This document shows positions 1 through 12,295 of a DNA stretch of 64,000 nucleotides, one piece after another. The notes below the pieces were generated by a model that did no database searches, was not told the origin of the DNA, and saw only the letters and a list, made by a program, of their open reading frames with translations. Every line of letters begins with the position of its first letter. Positions within the stretch are counted from its first letter, which is position 1. This DNA comes from Jaapia argillacea MUCL 33604. Taxonomy: Eukaryota; Basidiomycota; Agaricomycetes; Jaapiales; Jaapiaceae. The stretch covers positions 74,997-138,996 of the forward strand of contig KL197729.1 in assembly GCA_000697665.1 (NCBI GenBank). Direction: 5' to 3'. The position numbers were made by a program, and so were the translations under genes.

Positions 1-2516
1 AGCATCAATGTGGACTGTTGCTGGTTCTGCGAGGGTGAGTGCACCATATCTGATGTCGTCTGCTGAAGTAGAGGGGGAGGGGGATCAAGCTCATTCGAAA
101 TAATTGAAATAACCGCTATTTAATTGGGCTCAGTTGTCATTGGACGATCTTCAGCCGACACCAAGTGACTGCCTGAGGGTAAGCTCAATCCCCGAATGGA
201 TAGTGCGGCGCTGAGGGTTTCAGAATTTTCATATGATCTGACAATGGGTTCCTTGTTATCGCCCTTGCTTCATTTCATCCTTGTCCCTCCCCCTCAGAAA
301 ATCCTCTGGTTCGATGGTGGCCGATCTCCCAATTCAACCCTTCCCCATCTCGACGACTGCATACCACCACAACAAACCCCTCTTTTCAATGATTACCTTT
401 GTTTTGGCATTTGGGTTTGTAGCTTTTGGCGAGGAATGATGATGCAATTTTCCCGAAGTGATGCTTCCTATTTTGTACTGTATCCTTCCAGAGCACCTTC
501 GAATGGAATCTATGTGTCCAATAATCGATACATCAAGTAGCCGAGATGTCTCAGAGGAGACCACATGAAGTGGGTGATGTATCGAAGTGGGGATACAACA
601 AGTGGCCTTCGGGTGAACACATTCTCCACCTTGCGTAGCCTGAGTATCCAGGCAAGAAAATCCTGGCTGGGAGACCTGTCGCCACGCAGCTGGAAACGTG
701 CCGCATCTACAACATAGCCCACGGTAGAATATATTAGGTATCCAAACGAATGGATACTTTAGCTACTTCGGATATCGCTGGCGTGTCTTCCAGGCAGCTA
801 TACGACCGAAAACGCAGTGGGTTTCATTTCGCGAGGGCTTTCGCGACTCGACATGGTTGCCATCCCGTTGATCTGCTTGGCCGAAAACTCGTCAGATTGA
901 AAGTCGAGCGAGGTCGATGATGCAGGAGTGGCGGGATGGGTGACACATATGAGGAAAACAGAGGTTTGAGACGCGACGGCTAAGTGGATGGTATCGAGGA
1001 AAGCGAACGGAAGCTGTGGACCTCACGTGGCAGATAAGATAAGATAATTCCACGTGGCAGTCCCTGCCGAATGTTCCCCGCAGCGGCCAACGTTGAACGC
1101 TGAACGACACTGTCTCACTTCCCAGCCTCTCCCCTCCAGACGAAATCGCACAGATCGTTCGCTCACTTCTCATCATCAGTCTCAGCTTCGACGTTGGGGA
1201 CAGCTGAAGAGGCACGGATCGAGATGGCGGTTTTCTTGAGAGAATGTATAGTGTTTGATCTTTTTCTCAAGGGATGGTATGGAGGTGGGAGATGAATATT
1301 GGCAGGATGGTTAAGAGTCCGACGGCTGCATATTGAAGCTTGAAGTCTGGTAAACCTCGCGTCGCTTGTCAACGGGCCTACTCAGCCGAAGTTCAAGTTC
1401 ACCCTTTCAGCTTTCGAATCTTACTGCGCCGCATTGCGTTGCGTTGTTGTTACGGTGTGTGAACCCCTGGTCGCACAATCATTGTTACCCTTCCTTATAT
1501 TACCCTCCAAATCTCCGTTCGCTGTTCGGCGCCCTACATTCTCTTCTAAGCGCGGACATTCTACCCCCACATTGGATTTGGTTACTAGTGAAGGCTGCCA
1601 GCGATTTCAGCGATTGTTCTGGCTGGTTCTATCGGGTCGCGCTTTCTCTTGACTTGCGATGAACTCACGGGCCTCGCGTGCTTGGAATGCCTGGAACTTT
1701 CAACTCTAGTGTCGAACTGCTTGTGTCTCGGTATCTCTCTCTTGTTTGGCTCAAACATCAGTGATGTCGATAGCCGCGAGGTCTTGCCGGCACCACAAGT
1801 GTAGAGCTATCTTCATCCTGGCCCACAGTTACGAAAGATCTCTGTGCTTCATCAATTCTCCTTATCTCCTTATCTCTAGACTCGCCCGTCACCTCGCCCC
1901 ATGAGCCCCCATGTATGGGCTCCGAGCCAAGCATCAGTATGATATACGGGATGTGTTATCTTCAGCGATTCACTCAGAACCCCCGGCTGTGGGACCTGGT
2001 AGGTGAGCTACTCACCTTCTTCGGAGATTCGTGATAAGCATGAGACTCTTTTCCCAGATCCCATTTTCGTGTACGATAAGCCTTGCCGTTCTGATCCACT
2101 TCGCCACTTCTTGAGAGTCAATTGGAAGCTCCGTCAACATGTACTGTCCACGTGACGTTCACGCAACCTCTTCAAGATCTTGCTGCAATTCTGACGGTTC
2201 TTCTCTACTTATCTCTAATCCTATCACATCATGGCTCTGAGGTTGTCACACTCTCCCCCTCCACCACCGCGTGGTCCCTTTGGCCAACATCGGGTCTCTA
2301 CTTCAGTTCGACCAAAATGCTATCTGGACCGGAAGAGAAGGGCCGCCATGCCAACCCTTCATATCTTCCTCCGTTGGTCGGCTTATTTCTCGGTGCCAAC
2401 CTGGGTTATAAAGAGGTGAGTGTCCCCTTATCTACCTTCTCTCCGTTCGTTCATACCTGTTTGACTGAATCCCACCCGAAGTAATCGAACGAACTTCCGA
2501 CACGGAGACTCTCGAT
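1..2516. other. Upstream region of the OPT gene, no gene recognised
   Basis: No open frame here shows a recognisable domain or a convincing spliced structure. The open stretches at 892-1215 (-), 1366-1662 (+) and 2122-2484 (+) overlap each other or lack any family signature. The stretch 2231-2419 could be an untranslated or alternative leader of the transporter gene, because it ends at a good splice donor near 2415, but nothing proves it. The one structured feature is the GATA/E-box cluster near 1.04 kb, annotated separately. Confidence 0.5.
1024..1056. promoter_or_regulatory. Triple GATA run flanked by two CACGTG E-boxes
   Basis: Three overlapping GATAA units in direct tandem (1032-1047) are bracketed by two perfect CACGTG palindromes at 1024-1029 and 1051-1056. 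The flanks repeat too: each palindrome is followed by GCAG. GATA sites bind fungal nitrogen- or iron-regulatory GATA factors, and CACGTG binds bHLH factors. The cluster lies about 1.46 kb upstream of the peptide-transporter start, so nitrogen control of that gene is plausible, but another unseen transcript could be the target. Site function is inference. Confidence 0.45.
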
Positions 2517-5500
2517 ATGAAGCAATTTCCTTCAGAGAAGGTCGAAGAGGTCGTCTCTGTTGACGGCAAGGAATCTGTCGATGCCGAGAGGGTATCGGAT
2601 TATGAGAGGGAGGAATATTTGGTTCAGGATTATGCTCGTGATGTAGCGATGAAGGTGGGTGGATTTCTCACTTCAATGTGGAGCTATCTTACCTCGCATT
2701 CGATTGGAAGGTCTTGTCTACTCAAGATGATCCTACTGAACCGGCTTTCACTTTCCGAATGTTGTTACTTGGGTTTGGTTTGAGTGCCTTTGGGAGTGTC
2801 CTCGCTCAAATCTATTAGTTCGTATTCCTTCACTCCCTTTCTTATCTCTCCTCAAACCTTGGGTTAGTTTCAAGCCGCAAACTGTATCGGTTGCCACCCT
2901 TTTCCTCCTTCTCGTTTCCTACTTCCTTGGGAATTTCATGGCGTGGTGTATCCCAAGGAAAGGTTTCCTGCGATATTTGAATCCCGGTCCGTTCAACAGT
3001 AAGTCAACTTTTCGTCTCGCTTCCGGAATTCCTCTAATGTCCACTCTATTCGATAGTCAAGGAGGTGAGAATTGTGTCAATACGACCGAAATAACCGCTA
3101 ACGCACCCAATAAGCACACTGCCATAATTATCATGTCGGTCCCCATTTCGCTCCCATTTTGCACGGCTAACCCATCGTTGACTGCTTCAGGTCTTCGACG
3201 GCGGCCGTTTCGGCCACCGCCTCGGAAATCATTGCCGTCGATAACTTGTACTACAACAACGTCCTCAATCCCGCTCTCGCCATTTTCATGTTGTTTTCAT
3301 CTCAATTGCTGGGCTATGGGTTTGCGGGGTACGTTCGTTCATCTCACTCGTCGTTCATTTCGCTCATTCTGTTTGCTTAGGATCTTGCGAGAGTTCTTGG
3401 TCTTTCCGACTCAGGTTCGCGATCACCATTGTTTTTCTCCAGTACATACTCAATATGGATCGTAGACGTGGTGGCCCACTGTTATCACGTCTGCAAACGT
3501 AAGACTGCAAATTTCGAAGATTCATTGCCTGCATTAACCTCTCAGCAGGTCTTTCAAGCCCTCCATTATGACAAGACACTCGCTAGTAAACGCGTTAGGA
3601 TGTTTTGGGCTGTATTCGGGTATATCCACCAGTTCTTTCCTCGCTTTTCTTACTTCTAACTCTATTCTAGCGCTATCGCCATCTGGGAAATCGTCCCTCA
3701 ATATATTTTCCCCGTCCTAACGTTCGCCAAATTCGTCTGTCTATTTCATCTTTGTCTCAACCTCCCTTACTCTTGTAGGGGCTTTTCCATTTTCTGTCTC
3801 GCCGACAACGGGAGACATGATGTTATGAGGAATCTCTTCGGAGGTGCCTCGAATAATGAGGGTGTGTGTTTTCATTTATCTCCGTTTGTGTGATGCTTTG
3901 CCCACCTCCGTCATTGACAAGGTACCGGTCTTCTTGCGGCATGTTTCGATTGGAATTACATTGGAAGCTCCGTAAGATCCCCCTACAATCGATCAGGGTT
4001 TCCAACTGATACGCGGAACCCTTCACAGGTCTTGTGGCAGCCTCTCAAGACGCAAGTAAATCAAGACATCGGCCTCGGACTGACTTGTACGTGTAGTCCC
4101 ACTCTCTGGTGTTCTGGCACTGACACCCTCCAAGATATCTTCATGATGGCATTGTACTACGGCGAGCACATCTCCATACTGGAGAAAGACTTCATCTTCG
4201 CTAACGACGATGCGTTGTTCCGTAGGCAATGTTTGGAAAGCTAAGGTAGGTCCGACTCGCACTTCATTGATTCGTGTCTAACGATCTGGCAGAATTTCCC
4301 GTTTATGAGCCAAGCGCTTTTCTACCAAAACGGTACCCAGTACGACCAAACTTTGATCTTGACCAACAACGTATTGTGAGAATATTTTCGTCTACTCTCT
4401 AGTGTCTTCGTTGATTTTCTCGGTCAAAAGCGATCCTGTTAAATACGCCGAACAAGGTCCAGCATATTTTTCTGCTACGAACGTGAGTGTCAAATCGCCC
4501 CCAGTGTTTGCTTGGTCTGACGTGTGGGTGTGGTAGGCGTGGTTCTTGCTCGTTTCAAATCTGGCCCTCGGTTCTTGCGTACGTTGCCCCTCCCGATTTC
4601 GGCACTTATTTTGACAACATGATTTTCCTCGGACATAGATTGTACATGTGAGTGGGCTACCTCGTCCACCCCGTGCTCCGATTTACCTGATTATAGGTGT
4701 TCTTGTGGAATTGGAAAGAGATCTCCGGCGCGTTTAAATTTACTCATTTCCGACATGGTGTCGAGATCGATGATCCCCACTACAACAAGATGAAGCAGTA
4801 CAAGCCCGTCCCTCATTGGTGGTTCATCGCCATATTCCTTGCTGCATTCGCCGTAGCTCAGGTTTGATTTCCGCGATTAGGGACTCGAATGACTCTCTGA
4901 ACTCACGATTGTACAGGCAACAAACTACAAGGGCAGCAGTGGCCTTCCTTGGTGGGCTTTGATTGTCCTCTTGATCATCTGCTTCATCCTGACCGTCATA
5001 TATGGGTTTGTCCCTATCTGATATTGCGAAACTCTCCGCTAACTATTTGCTTCTCTTCGCCAAGATATCTCGCTGCAATCACCGGGTTTTCTTTATCTTG
5101 GTTCGGCACCGGATTTTTCCAAGTAGCTTATTTCTACACTCGGAGGGGTTTACGCTGACAGTTAGGAATAGATGATTGTGGCCTTCATGTTACCGGGGCA
5201 GCCTGTCGCTAATATGCACGTCTTTCTTTATTTACATAAATTTCGTCTACTAACATTTGTACAGGTACGGGACCTTGTATGGACAACACACCATGAACCA
5301 GGTGACTAGCGTGTCGATGCCGGAGTTCTTTTTTGGATTTATTGGTTGTTCTAGGCGCTTAACCTCCTGGGCGACTTCAAGCTCGGACAATATACCAAGT
5401 TATCGCCAAGAAGTAGGAGCATTATCTGCGCTCCCCAACTCTCGCTGATCGTTTCCTTCCTCTAGTGACGTTCTTCTGCCAAATCAGTGGTTCGGTCGTG

Positions 5501-6862
5501 GGCTCAATCCTCAACTATATCATGCTCATTAGTTACGATTGTCTTTGTTCTTTCCTCTGTTCAACAGTCTGACTATATATTCATCAGATATCATCGATAG
5601 TGCGTGTTTGGTTCGTCATTTGCACAGGGATTCGATGTCTTATACTTGCTGCAGATAATCGGCCTGCGCTCCTTAGCATAGCTGGTACTCGGCTATGGAG
5701 TGGTCAAAACCCTCAGTCGTACAACAGCAAGTACGTCCCTCATTCTCACTTCCCCTCCGACTTTCACGCACTCAATTACGTTCATCCAGTGCGATCAGCT
5801 GGGGTGCACTCGGTAACCACCCGCGCCAATCATTATCGCCGAATACTCACTTTGTGTTGCGACAGGTCCTCAAATGTTTGGGGTTGGAGGAACCTATGTG
5901 ATGGTCCCTGTCTCCTTGGCCATCGGCGTCGTTCTTCCCCTTCCATTTTACTTCCTCCACAAGAAGTATCCCAAGGCCGGCTTTGACTACATCATCACCC
6001 CCATCATCACTCAAGTAAGTCTCAACTGTGATCCTTCACTTTGATTTGACTTATATTTGTTTCGCGTCCAGTATTCGGCCTGGCTAACAGTTGGTAGTAA
6101 TGATTGCTTGTCGTTGGCGTTGCATTCCACTGATGGTGTGTTCCAGGCATCAACACTTCGATCACTTTCTCCGTCATTATTGGCATCTTTTCGCAATAGT
6201 GAGTGTAACCTTTTCTGGTCATGCACCAAATTATAATCTGGGCACAGTTATGTCAGACGAAGATACCCTCGTTGGTTCACGAAGGTACGTTCACGCGGTG
6301 TGCCGAAATGAGTCCCGGCGTCAACTGAACTGCCGTTTTGATATCACGTTCTTAGTATAAGTAAGCCCTCAGTTCCTTCCACTTGAAGTTCGACTCATCT
6401 ATCACCAGCTACATCGTATCTGGTGCTCTCGTACGTCATGTCTTTCGACTCACCTAAAATCATTCTATTGACGATAGCTGGACCCCCCGCGACAACTTGT
6501 AGGACGGCGGAACTCAAGGTAAGTGCTTTAGAAGCATCACTCTTCTTCGACAATTTTGATTCTTTCGCAGTCATGATCTTCATCTTGGTACGAATTCACC
6601 TTCTGTTTGATCCCTCTATCTCTGACACGCGGTGGCAGTCCTTCGCCGTGTTTGGCGCTGCAGGGACTGCGTATGCTTTCCCCACTTGGGTACGTGTTTT
6701 GTATCTAACACCATCGTTGAACCGCCTCTGATCATTCCGTTTAGTGGGGAAATCCTTCTCTCGATCAAGGTCAGCACCTCATGGTTTGAGGTTTATCGGG
6801 ATTATCTGACTTCGCGACGTTCAGGTCTGTCCGCGGACAGGTGTAAGGCTCCCCCAAGCTAG
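2517..6862 (+). CDS. OPT-family oligopeptide transporter, intron-rich
   Basis: This encodes a proton-coupled oligopeptide transporter of the OPT superfamily, a multi-pass plasma-membrane protein importing small peptides. The chosen ATG at 2517 starts a short acidic cytoplasmic leader (MKQFPSEKVEEVVSV...) that runs through DYARDVAMK into the family block VLSTQDDPTEPAFTFRM. Splicing about twenty short introns restores further family blocks: YFKPQTVSVATLF, YLNPGPFN-IKE-HTAIIIM, IWEIVPQYIFPVLTGFSIF, NLFGGASNNEG-TGLLAACFDWNYIG, NFPFMSQALFYQNGTQYD, HGVEIDDPHYNKMKQYK, SYNS-NAISWGALG and a C-terminal AAGTAYAFPTW-WGNPSLDQ. The frame closes with TAG at 6860-6862. All blocks occur in family order with no stop inside the inferred exons, so the gene looks functional. 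One intron (4162-4225) uses GC rather than GT. It converges on the ZZ-finger gene, leaving 412 bases between stops. Substrate range cannot be read from sequence. Confidence 0.92.
4162..4225 (+). other. GC-AG intron inside the OPT gene
   Basis: Joining TACTACG (ending 4161) to GCAATGTTTGG (from 4226) restores the OPT block LYYGNVWKAKNFPF. The removed 64 nt begin GCGAGC and end CCGTAG, so this is a GC-AG intron among GT-AG neighbours. No nearby GT gives the conserved residues in frame. Confidence 0.65.
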
Positions 6863-7274
6863 GCAGAGCGCAGTACAGTGATGTGGGTTGGCGGCAGATG
6901 TACCATTTACTCTCTGTGATCTGCTTGGCTTTTTTCAGATGGTTATTGTATAACGTCCGCATATCGTCATCAATCCTAAATCTGCCAAGTGGTGTGCGAT
7001 TGTCAGAGTCTTTTCAAGACATCGGCGGTCGGCGAACCCATTGTATCGCCCGATAGACGCGAGTACCGTGGTTGAAAGGGCGATTCCGCGAACGTCAGTT
7101 GTCACAGGTTGAGAATAACAGGTGATATTTCACTGTATATTAGCCTATGGTATTCTCAGCAGCTGAGGTCCGAAGTAAAGTCAAGGCGATGATGTACAAC
7201 GATGAACAGCGAGAAACAATGAAAGAAAACGGACGATGGTCTATGGGTAAATAAGTCCAACACAAGCGACTCCA
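6863..7274. other. Intergenic region between convergent genes
   Basis: These 412 bases separate the stop of the OPT transporter (+) from the stop of the ZZ-finger gene (-), so they hold both 3' ends. I see no ORF with a family signature and no clear repeat. Confidence 0.6.
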
Positions 7275-9470
7275 TCAACGCCTCCGGACGATGATGCTAG
7301 CAGGAGTCTTCATCTTGAGCATGGTATGGTTGACTGGGTGGATTGCGATCGGGAGGGCCTCGCAGTTCTCGCAGAGGTCGTAATCCGGGCAATCCGGGTG
7401 CATACACTGAAATAGCGGAATAAGTATGAAGGGTAAGAGGATGGAGGTGAGAACCAAACCTTGTACCGAACGCCGAGAATTTGTGAAGAACAGTTGTCAC
7501 ACCACGCGCCATGGACTTCAGAGGGCGAGATGGAGTTCCTTTTCTGCATGGGAACAGGAGAGTCAACCTTGCTATTTGAATATGGAGAGGAATGGCTCAC
7601 GATTAGATTATCAGGGTTGGTGATCTTGACGAAGTGGTGATCCGGATGCCGCTCGGGAAAAATACTAATGATAGCCGCCGGCCTCGATCAGCAGAAGGGA
7701 CTTGAGTAAAAGCAACGGAAAACATACATGAAACAGTAAGAGCAAAGATCGAAATCAGGACAATTCAAACATTTCTGAGAGGACAAATGATCAGTGACCA
7801 CGTCCCTCAAGCCAAGCCATCGTAACGAGAACTCACATAACGATTACCCCGAATCGGCGATTTACATAAATCACACCGAGCATTATGATTCGTCCCCGCG
7901 GCAGGCTTCGAACCGGACATGCTGGATGGGCGGAAACGGACAAGCAATGTTTGATCATCATCGGTATTAGTGGAATTAAGGTCAGCGGTCTTCATTTTGA
8001 GCATGGGGTGGTTGGCTGGGTGAACGGTAATTGGGAGGGCCTCGCAGTCGTCGCAAAGGTCATAACCCGAGCAATCTGGGTGCATACACTGGAATGAGAT
8101 AGTTGAATAAGTATGAAGGGACGAGGCAGAGGAAGCTCTTAACCTTGAATCTCGTGCCGATAATTGGGTGGAAGCAATTATCACAATGCGCATGGTGGAT
8201 AGTGAAACGAGACAAGGGGTTTGGCCGCTGTATTCACGTAGATATATCAGGATTGCAATTGTGCTGCAGGAACGATAACTCACGATTATATCGCCAGGGT
8301 GGGTGACCTTCACGAAACTGTGATAAGGATGCCGCCAAGGGGTGGTACTAAGTGGACCCGTCGGAGAGTCAGCAATGAAAGGGGGAAAAGGTACAGGTGA
8401 AGTGTTGGGAAATATGACATACCCAAAGCACTGAGAACAAACATCGAAATCGGGACAATTCAAGCATTTCTACCGCGAGCACGATTAGCCCTTCGCAATC
8501 GTTAAGGTCATGACACACTCACATAGCGTTCAGTGCTGATCCCTAACTTGCAGAAATCACACGAAGCCCCGTCATCACGGTACAAATCAGGCTTTGGCTC
8601 TCGGGCTTGAGGTGTGCGTGAACGGGGAAAAGCGACTTCCTTAGAAGATTTGGTATTGGAGGAGGGTTTCATGCCCGTCCGGGTCAGAGGAGAGGTAGAT
8701 CGAGGAAGACGATACCTCCGAACCTAAAGGTGAACGTAAGGACGGTTAGTGATATTCACCAGACTCGAAACGACCCAAATATCATAATCAGGGTTCCATA
8801 CCTGATCATCAACGTTAACCCTCCCGGTCGGAACGAGCTTTTCTACGGCTGAACGAAATCCATGGGCTCCCGCATAGACCCCCATAGCATGAGCCGCAGA
8901 GAGGTCATCCGTCACACCAGGGGCAATAAAGGGATGGCCTACGAGGGCACCTGCCCCTTGACTGATCCCATCGCCAACTCCAGATATCGCTGAATGACCG
9001 AGCGCAGAGATACTGGCGGAGTTGTCCAATTGTCCGTGGATCCCCTCATGTAGGACCTGATGAGCGCCCATGCCTGACGCAGCATTAACGGCTTCGATTC
9101 CAGCATGAGAGTAAACGGCATCAACCCCGGCGCCGAGGCTCAAGCAAACAGCCCCAACGGCAATAGGGATTAGAACGTCTTTGACACGGAATTCGGGGTC
9201 GCTGTATCCCCGACGAGACCAGTCGCTGTCGAGGACCTGAAGCTTTTGATGGGCAACATCGAGTCTACGAGCCCCATGACCAGCCACGAGCAAGCTCATA
9301 CCATGAGTAGGGATAGCCATGGCTACACCCGAGCCCATGCTGATGGACGAGGACGCAATCTGGCGCCGCTTCTTGTAAATGCCAGCGAGAATCTCCCGGT
9401 CGGACCGCTTGAGAAGGTCCCTGCGATAGTCATCAGAGTCAAAGTGAAGAAGCTGTGAGAAGCTGGGCAT
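7275..9470 (-). CDS. Four-ZZ-finger protein with an unknown N-terminal domain
   Basis: Ten exons splice cleanly on the minus strand: 9470-8802, 8723-8523, 8469-8423, 8347-8284, 8227-8144, 8088-7837, 7774-7728, 7664-7601, 7543-7460 and 7406-7275, about 547 residues. Exon 1 (about 223 residues, start MPSFSQLLHFDSDDYRR) has a basic helical segment (IYKKRR), Gly/Ala-rich stretches and one likely membrane or glycine-zipper segment (IPIAVGAVCLSLGAG); I do not recognise this domain. The rest is four ZZ-type zinc fingers. Each has a CxxC pair, a second Cys cluster and trailing histidines: CDFC/CLNC/CSQC/HPYH, CDNC/CMHPDC/CDDC/HPANH, CDLC/CLNC/CSYC/HPDHH and CDNC/CMHPDC/CENC/HPVNH. Fingers 1 and 3 resemble each other, as do 2 and 4, and their introns fall at matching places, so a finger pair was duplicated. 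ZZ fingers bind Zn2+ and usually protein termini or tails. Partner and pathway are unknown. Two shortened paralogues lie at 26.7 and 49.5 kb. Confidence 0.85.
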
Positions 9471-9569
9471 GTCGAATCGACAATGATTCTTTGATAACAA
9501 ATGGAAGGGGTGGAGGAACTTGTCGGAAGGAAGCAAAAATGGGGGTGATGTGAGAGCAGCTCAGATAGA

Positions 9570-9575
9570 CTTATA
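9570..9575 (-). promoter_or_regulatory. TATA-like element of the ZZ-finger gene
   Basis: TATAAG on the minus strand lies 100 bases upstream of the ATG at 9470. The same element, followed on the plus strand by a conserved GAGGCCA block, is kept at almost the same distance in both paralogues (27,604-27,609 and 50,425-50,430), which supports a real core promoter. Confidence 0.55.
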
Positions 9576-12295
9576 TTCCGGAGGCCATAGCGCGGCAAAA
9601 GCTATATCAAAGGTGAAGGCTTGGTCCCAGTAAGCACCAATAATTCGAAGCAGCCAGACTGGTTGCAAAATTGTGGGCGACAGAGCGGCGGGTGCGTGTG
9701 ACAGACATTGGTAGACAAGATAAGGAATTAATATCGGCTGAAGCAGACTGGTACGCGTTCTTCAGGTGTGGTCAGCGGGTCCAGCGCCAAGTGCTTGTCG
9801 AAAAAGCTAAAGGGATAGCTTGAGTTGTGGGCTCAGGAGAAATTTCCGAAACTCGAAAATGGGAGGCGTGATGCGTCGTAACACGTCACGCCCCCAGACA
9901 CGTCACAAACCGCTGACCCTTGTCCTTACCATTTCGAACTGGAACTGCTTGGAACACTGGATCCTGTCTGATATAGTTCTCTTGTGTCCTTCCTATATGC
10001 CTCAGCCGTATGCCTTCAGACCTTCAGGTTATGTCTTGGCTGTGTCCTTGTCGTCAATGTGGGCTGCAATTCAAGGCCAGACGGCGTCTCGTCTTCCCGA
10101 GTAGTCCGGGTGTCACTGATGCATCGCTCGCGAGCAGGCATGGCATAGACTTTGTGGGTCCTGGCCATAAGATCCGCTGAATGTTGTATTGCTAATGAGC
10201 AGCCTTACCATATTCAGTTATCCCTGCTTCCACTCCCAAGGCTGGTGACGAGACTCGGTCCATGGTAGATATTCGATTTGGATGGATATTCGGCGTGATA
10301 TGTTTGATGTTGGATGTTGGATTTACAACATTGGGTACTACTGTGGATTCCTGATGCTGGGTGTCGGATGTTAGGCGTCAAATCGCCCATAAACGCCACT
10401 GGACTACAGCTCCCTGAAGAACGTCCACAACGTACATCCCATCCTAATCGTAGCATCGACATCTCATTGTGTCATCACCACTCAAATCGCGCCTCTCATT
10501 GAATCAACGCGTCATCTCCGTCCGCCACGCCACGCGCGCCCCTCAGCGGCCACTATCCGGCCACTCGCCTCGCACAAACATCTATCAACGTCTGTATCGC
10601 TGTCGTTCCGTCTGCCGTCAGCTCGTGATTCTCGTGAGTGGGTTATTTGGGTGTCTCTTCTTATGAACTGCGGGGTTTGGGTAAGGTGATTTTCCGTTCA
10701 TTCTCGAATGATTATGGTCTGATCCTTTCGTAATTTCGGTGCTGTTGAACCTCACTCTGGTCACGCCAGTCCAGGATTTCATCTACAGTCCACCTGCGGT
10801 GTGGACTCGGATTTTCAGATGACGCTCAGTTCTTAACTAGGGCTTTGCGTCAGCGCGTCGAAGGATTTCGAGATCTTCCCGTACCTTAGCCAATCTTTGC
10901 CATCCATTCTCACTTTCCAACTTGATGGGATATCATACCGTGTTCACACTCTATGTCTCATGCAAGAACACATTCTCATCAAAACTGGGTCTTTGCATTT
11001 GGTTTGGAATGAGATATGAGTTGGCGTTTGTATCCCTCATGTGATAAAGGTAGAAGCAACGAAATCAACTCCGAGTTGGACTGAGGTCCGTTCGCCTTTT
11101 CCTCATTCTAGCGCTGAGACATCTAACACTACCTTCGTAGCCTCCCATTCGCCTGCCCACGACCCCTCTCTGTGATGTTTACAGCAGAGTATCACCTCTA
11201 AGAGACCTTCTGAAATGTGGGTTTCTGAGTGGTGATCATTCCTGTTGCGGTAACTCCACCCCCTTAGAAGTTAAACGAGGCATTATACGCGACTTTTAGG
11301 TCCCATTGCCTTCTTTCCTGGTTCGTTCGTTTTACCGGGTTCACTAATTCATTGCATTGACGTCTATCAGGCTCGCCTCCACGGCATGAGTCGGGGAAGT
11401 CATAGACATTCGTGGATACCTTGGATGACAACTGCGTCTCCATCCGACCTTTGGAACCTCTAGTCGTGATGAACCAGCCTGCTCTTACCACACCATTCGA
11501 ACGGGATTTTGTTAACTTTAGGTTGTTGTGGCTGTGATTGGTACGAGAGGCGGCCAAAATCGCCTGGTTGTTGAGCTGGTGGGATGGATCCAGGTACGGG
11601 ATCAGGTTGGAATGGATGACGATAACTGTCTTTGGTGCTCTCTCCATGACGGGTGTACGACGAGGGAGTGTACGTGGGCAGTGGTTCTGCATCTGCGGGA
11701 GTGGGCAATTTATGCGGCGTCCAGACCATTCTTGGATGGCATATATGAGGGCGGGATCGTCAAGTGTGACGGAGATGGTCAGTTAAGAGACGGATCTGGC
11801 GGGCATGGCGAGGTGGCTCTCACCGCAATGAGTACAGGGAACGAAGGGCCCCGGAAGGGGTGATGATTGCGGAGTCTCTCGGACCGGATAAAACAAGGAA
11901 ATTCCCACGCACTCTCTTCCTGTCCTACACCCTCTGGAATTGATGCAAGATTTGACTCAGTTAATCCCGACTACGTTCATTCCTCTCGTGCTGACCAGCG
12001 AGTCTCCCGCCGTCCAAACGACTATATCTGTCCGGCCACTATACCGTCGTCCAAACAACACCACCCCGCCTCCAGCTCCACAGCAGTAGTCACACGTCGT
12101 CCAGTACCATCGTGCATCCACTTTCGCGATTGGATGCTATGATTGAACTCTGTCATCTTGGAATGGCTGAGCCTGACAACAAGCTGTGCCGCCGTTCAGC
12201 ATAATAGACCGCACACTTCGTCTCTTCACAGCCAGCGGCCCCCCGAGTCATTCCACTAGCTATCGTTCTTTTCCCTCCAAGAACACGTATCCAAC
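9576..12295. other. Upstream sequence of the first two-pass membrane gene, no gene recognised
   Basis: The first few hundred bases match the upstream regions of the ZZ paralogues in D1 and D2. From about 9,950 to 10,180 the sequence resembles 17,410-17,610, and from about 12,000 to 12,295 it resembles 17,810-18,106, marking the upstream half of a tandem duplication. The second unit lacks much of 10.2-11.9 kb. Opposite-strand open stretches at 11,264-11,863 include a Pro/Gln-rich minus frame (11,460-11,729) without recognisable domain; in the second unit only a scrambled remnant (about 17,640-17,710) is left, so I do not call it a gene. Confidence 0.45.

Noticed and set aside
11264-11863. Overlapping 142- and 111-codon frames on opposite strands
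   Set aside because: The corresponding sequence in the second duplicated unit is mostly deleted and scrambled, and neither frame shows a domain or intron structure.
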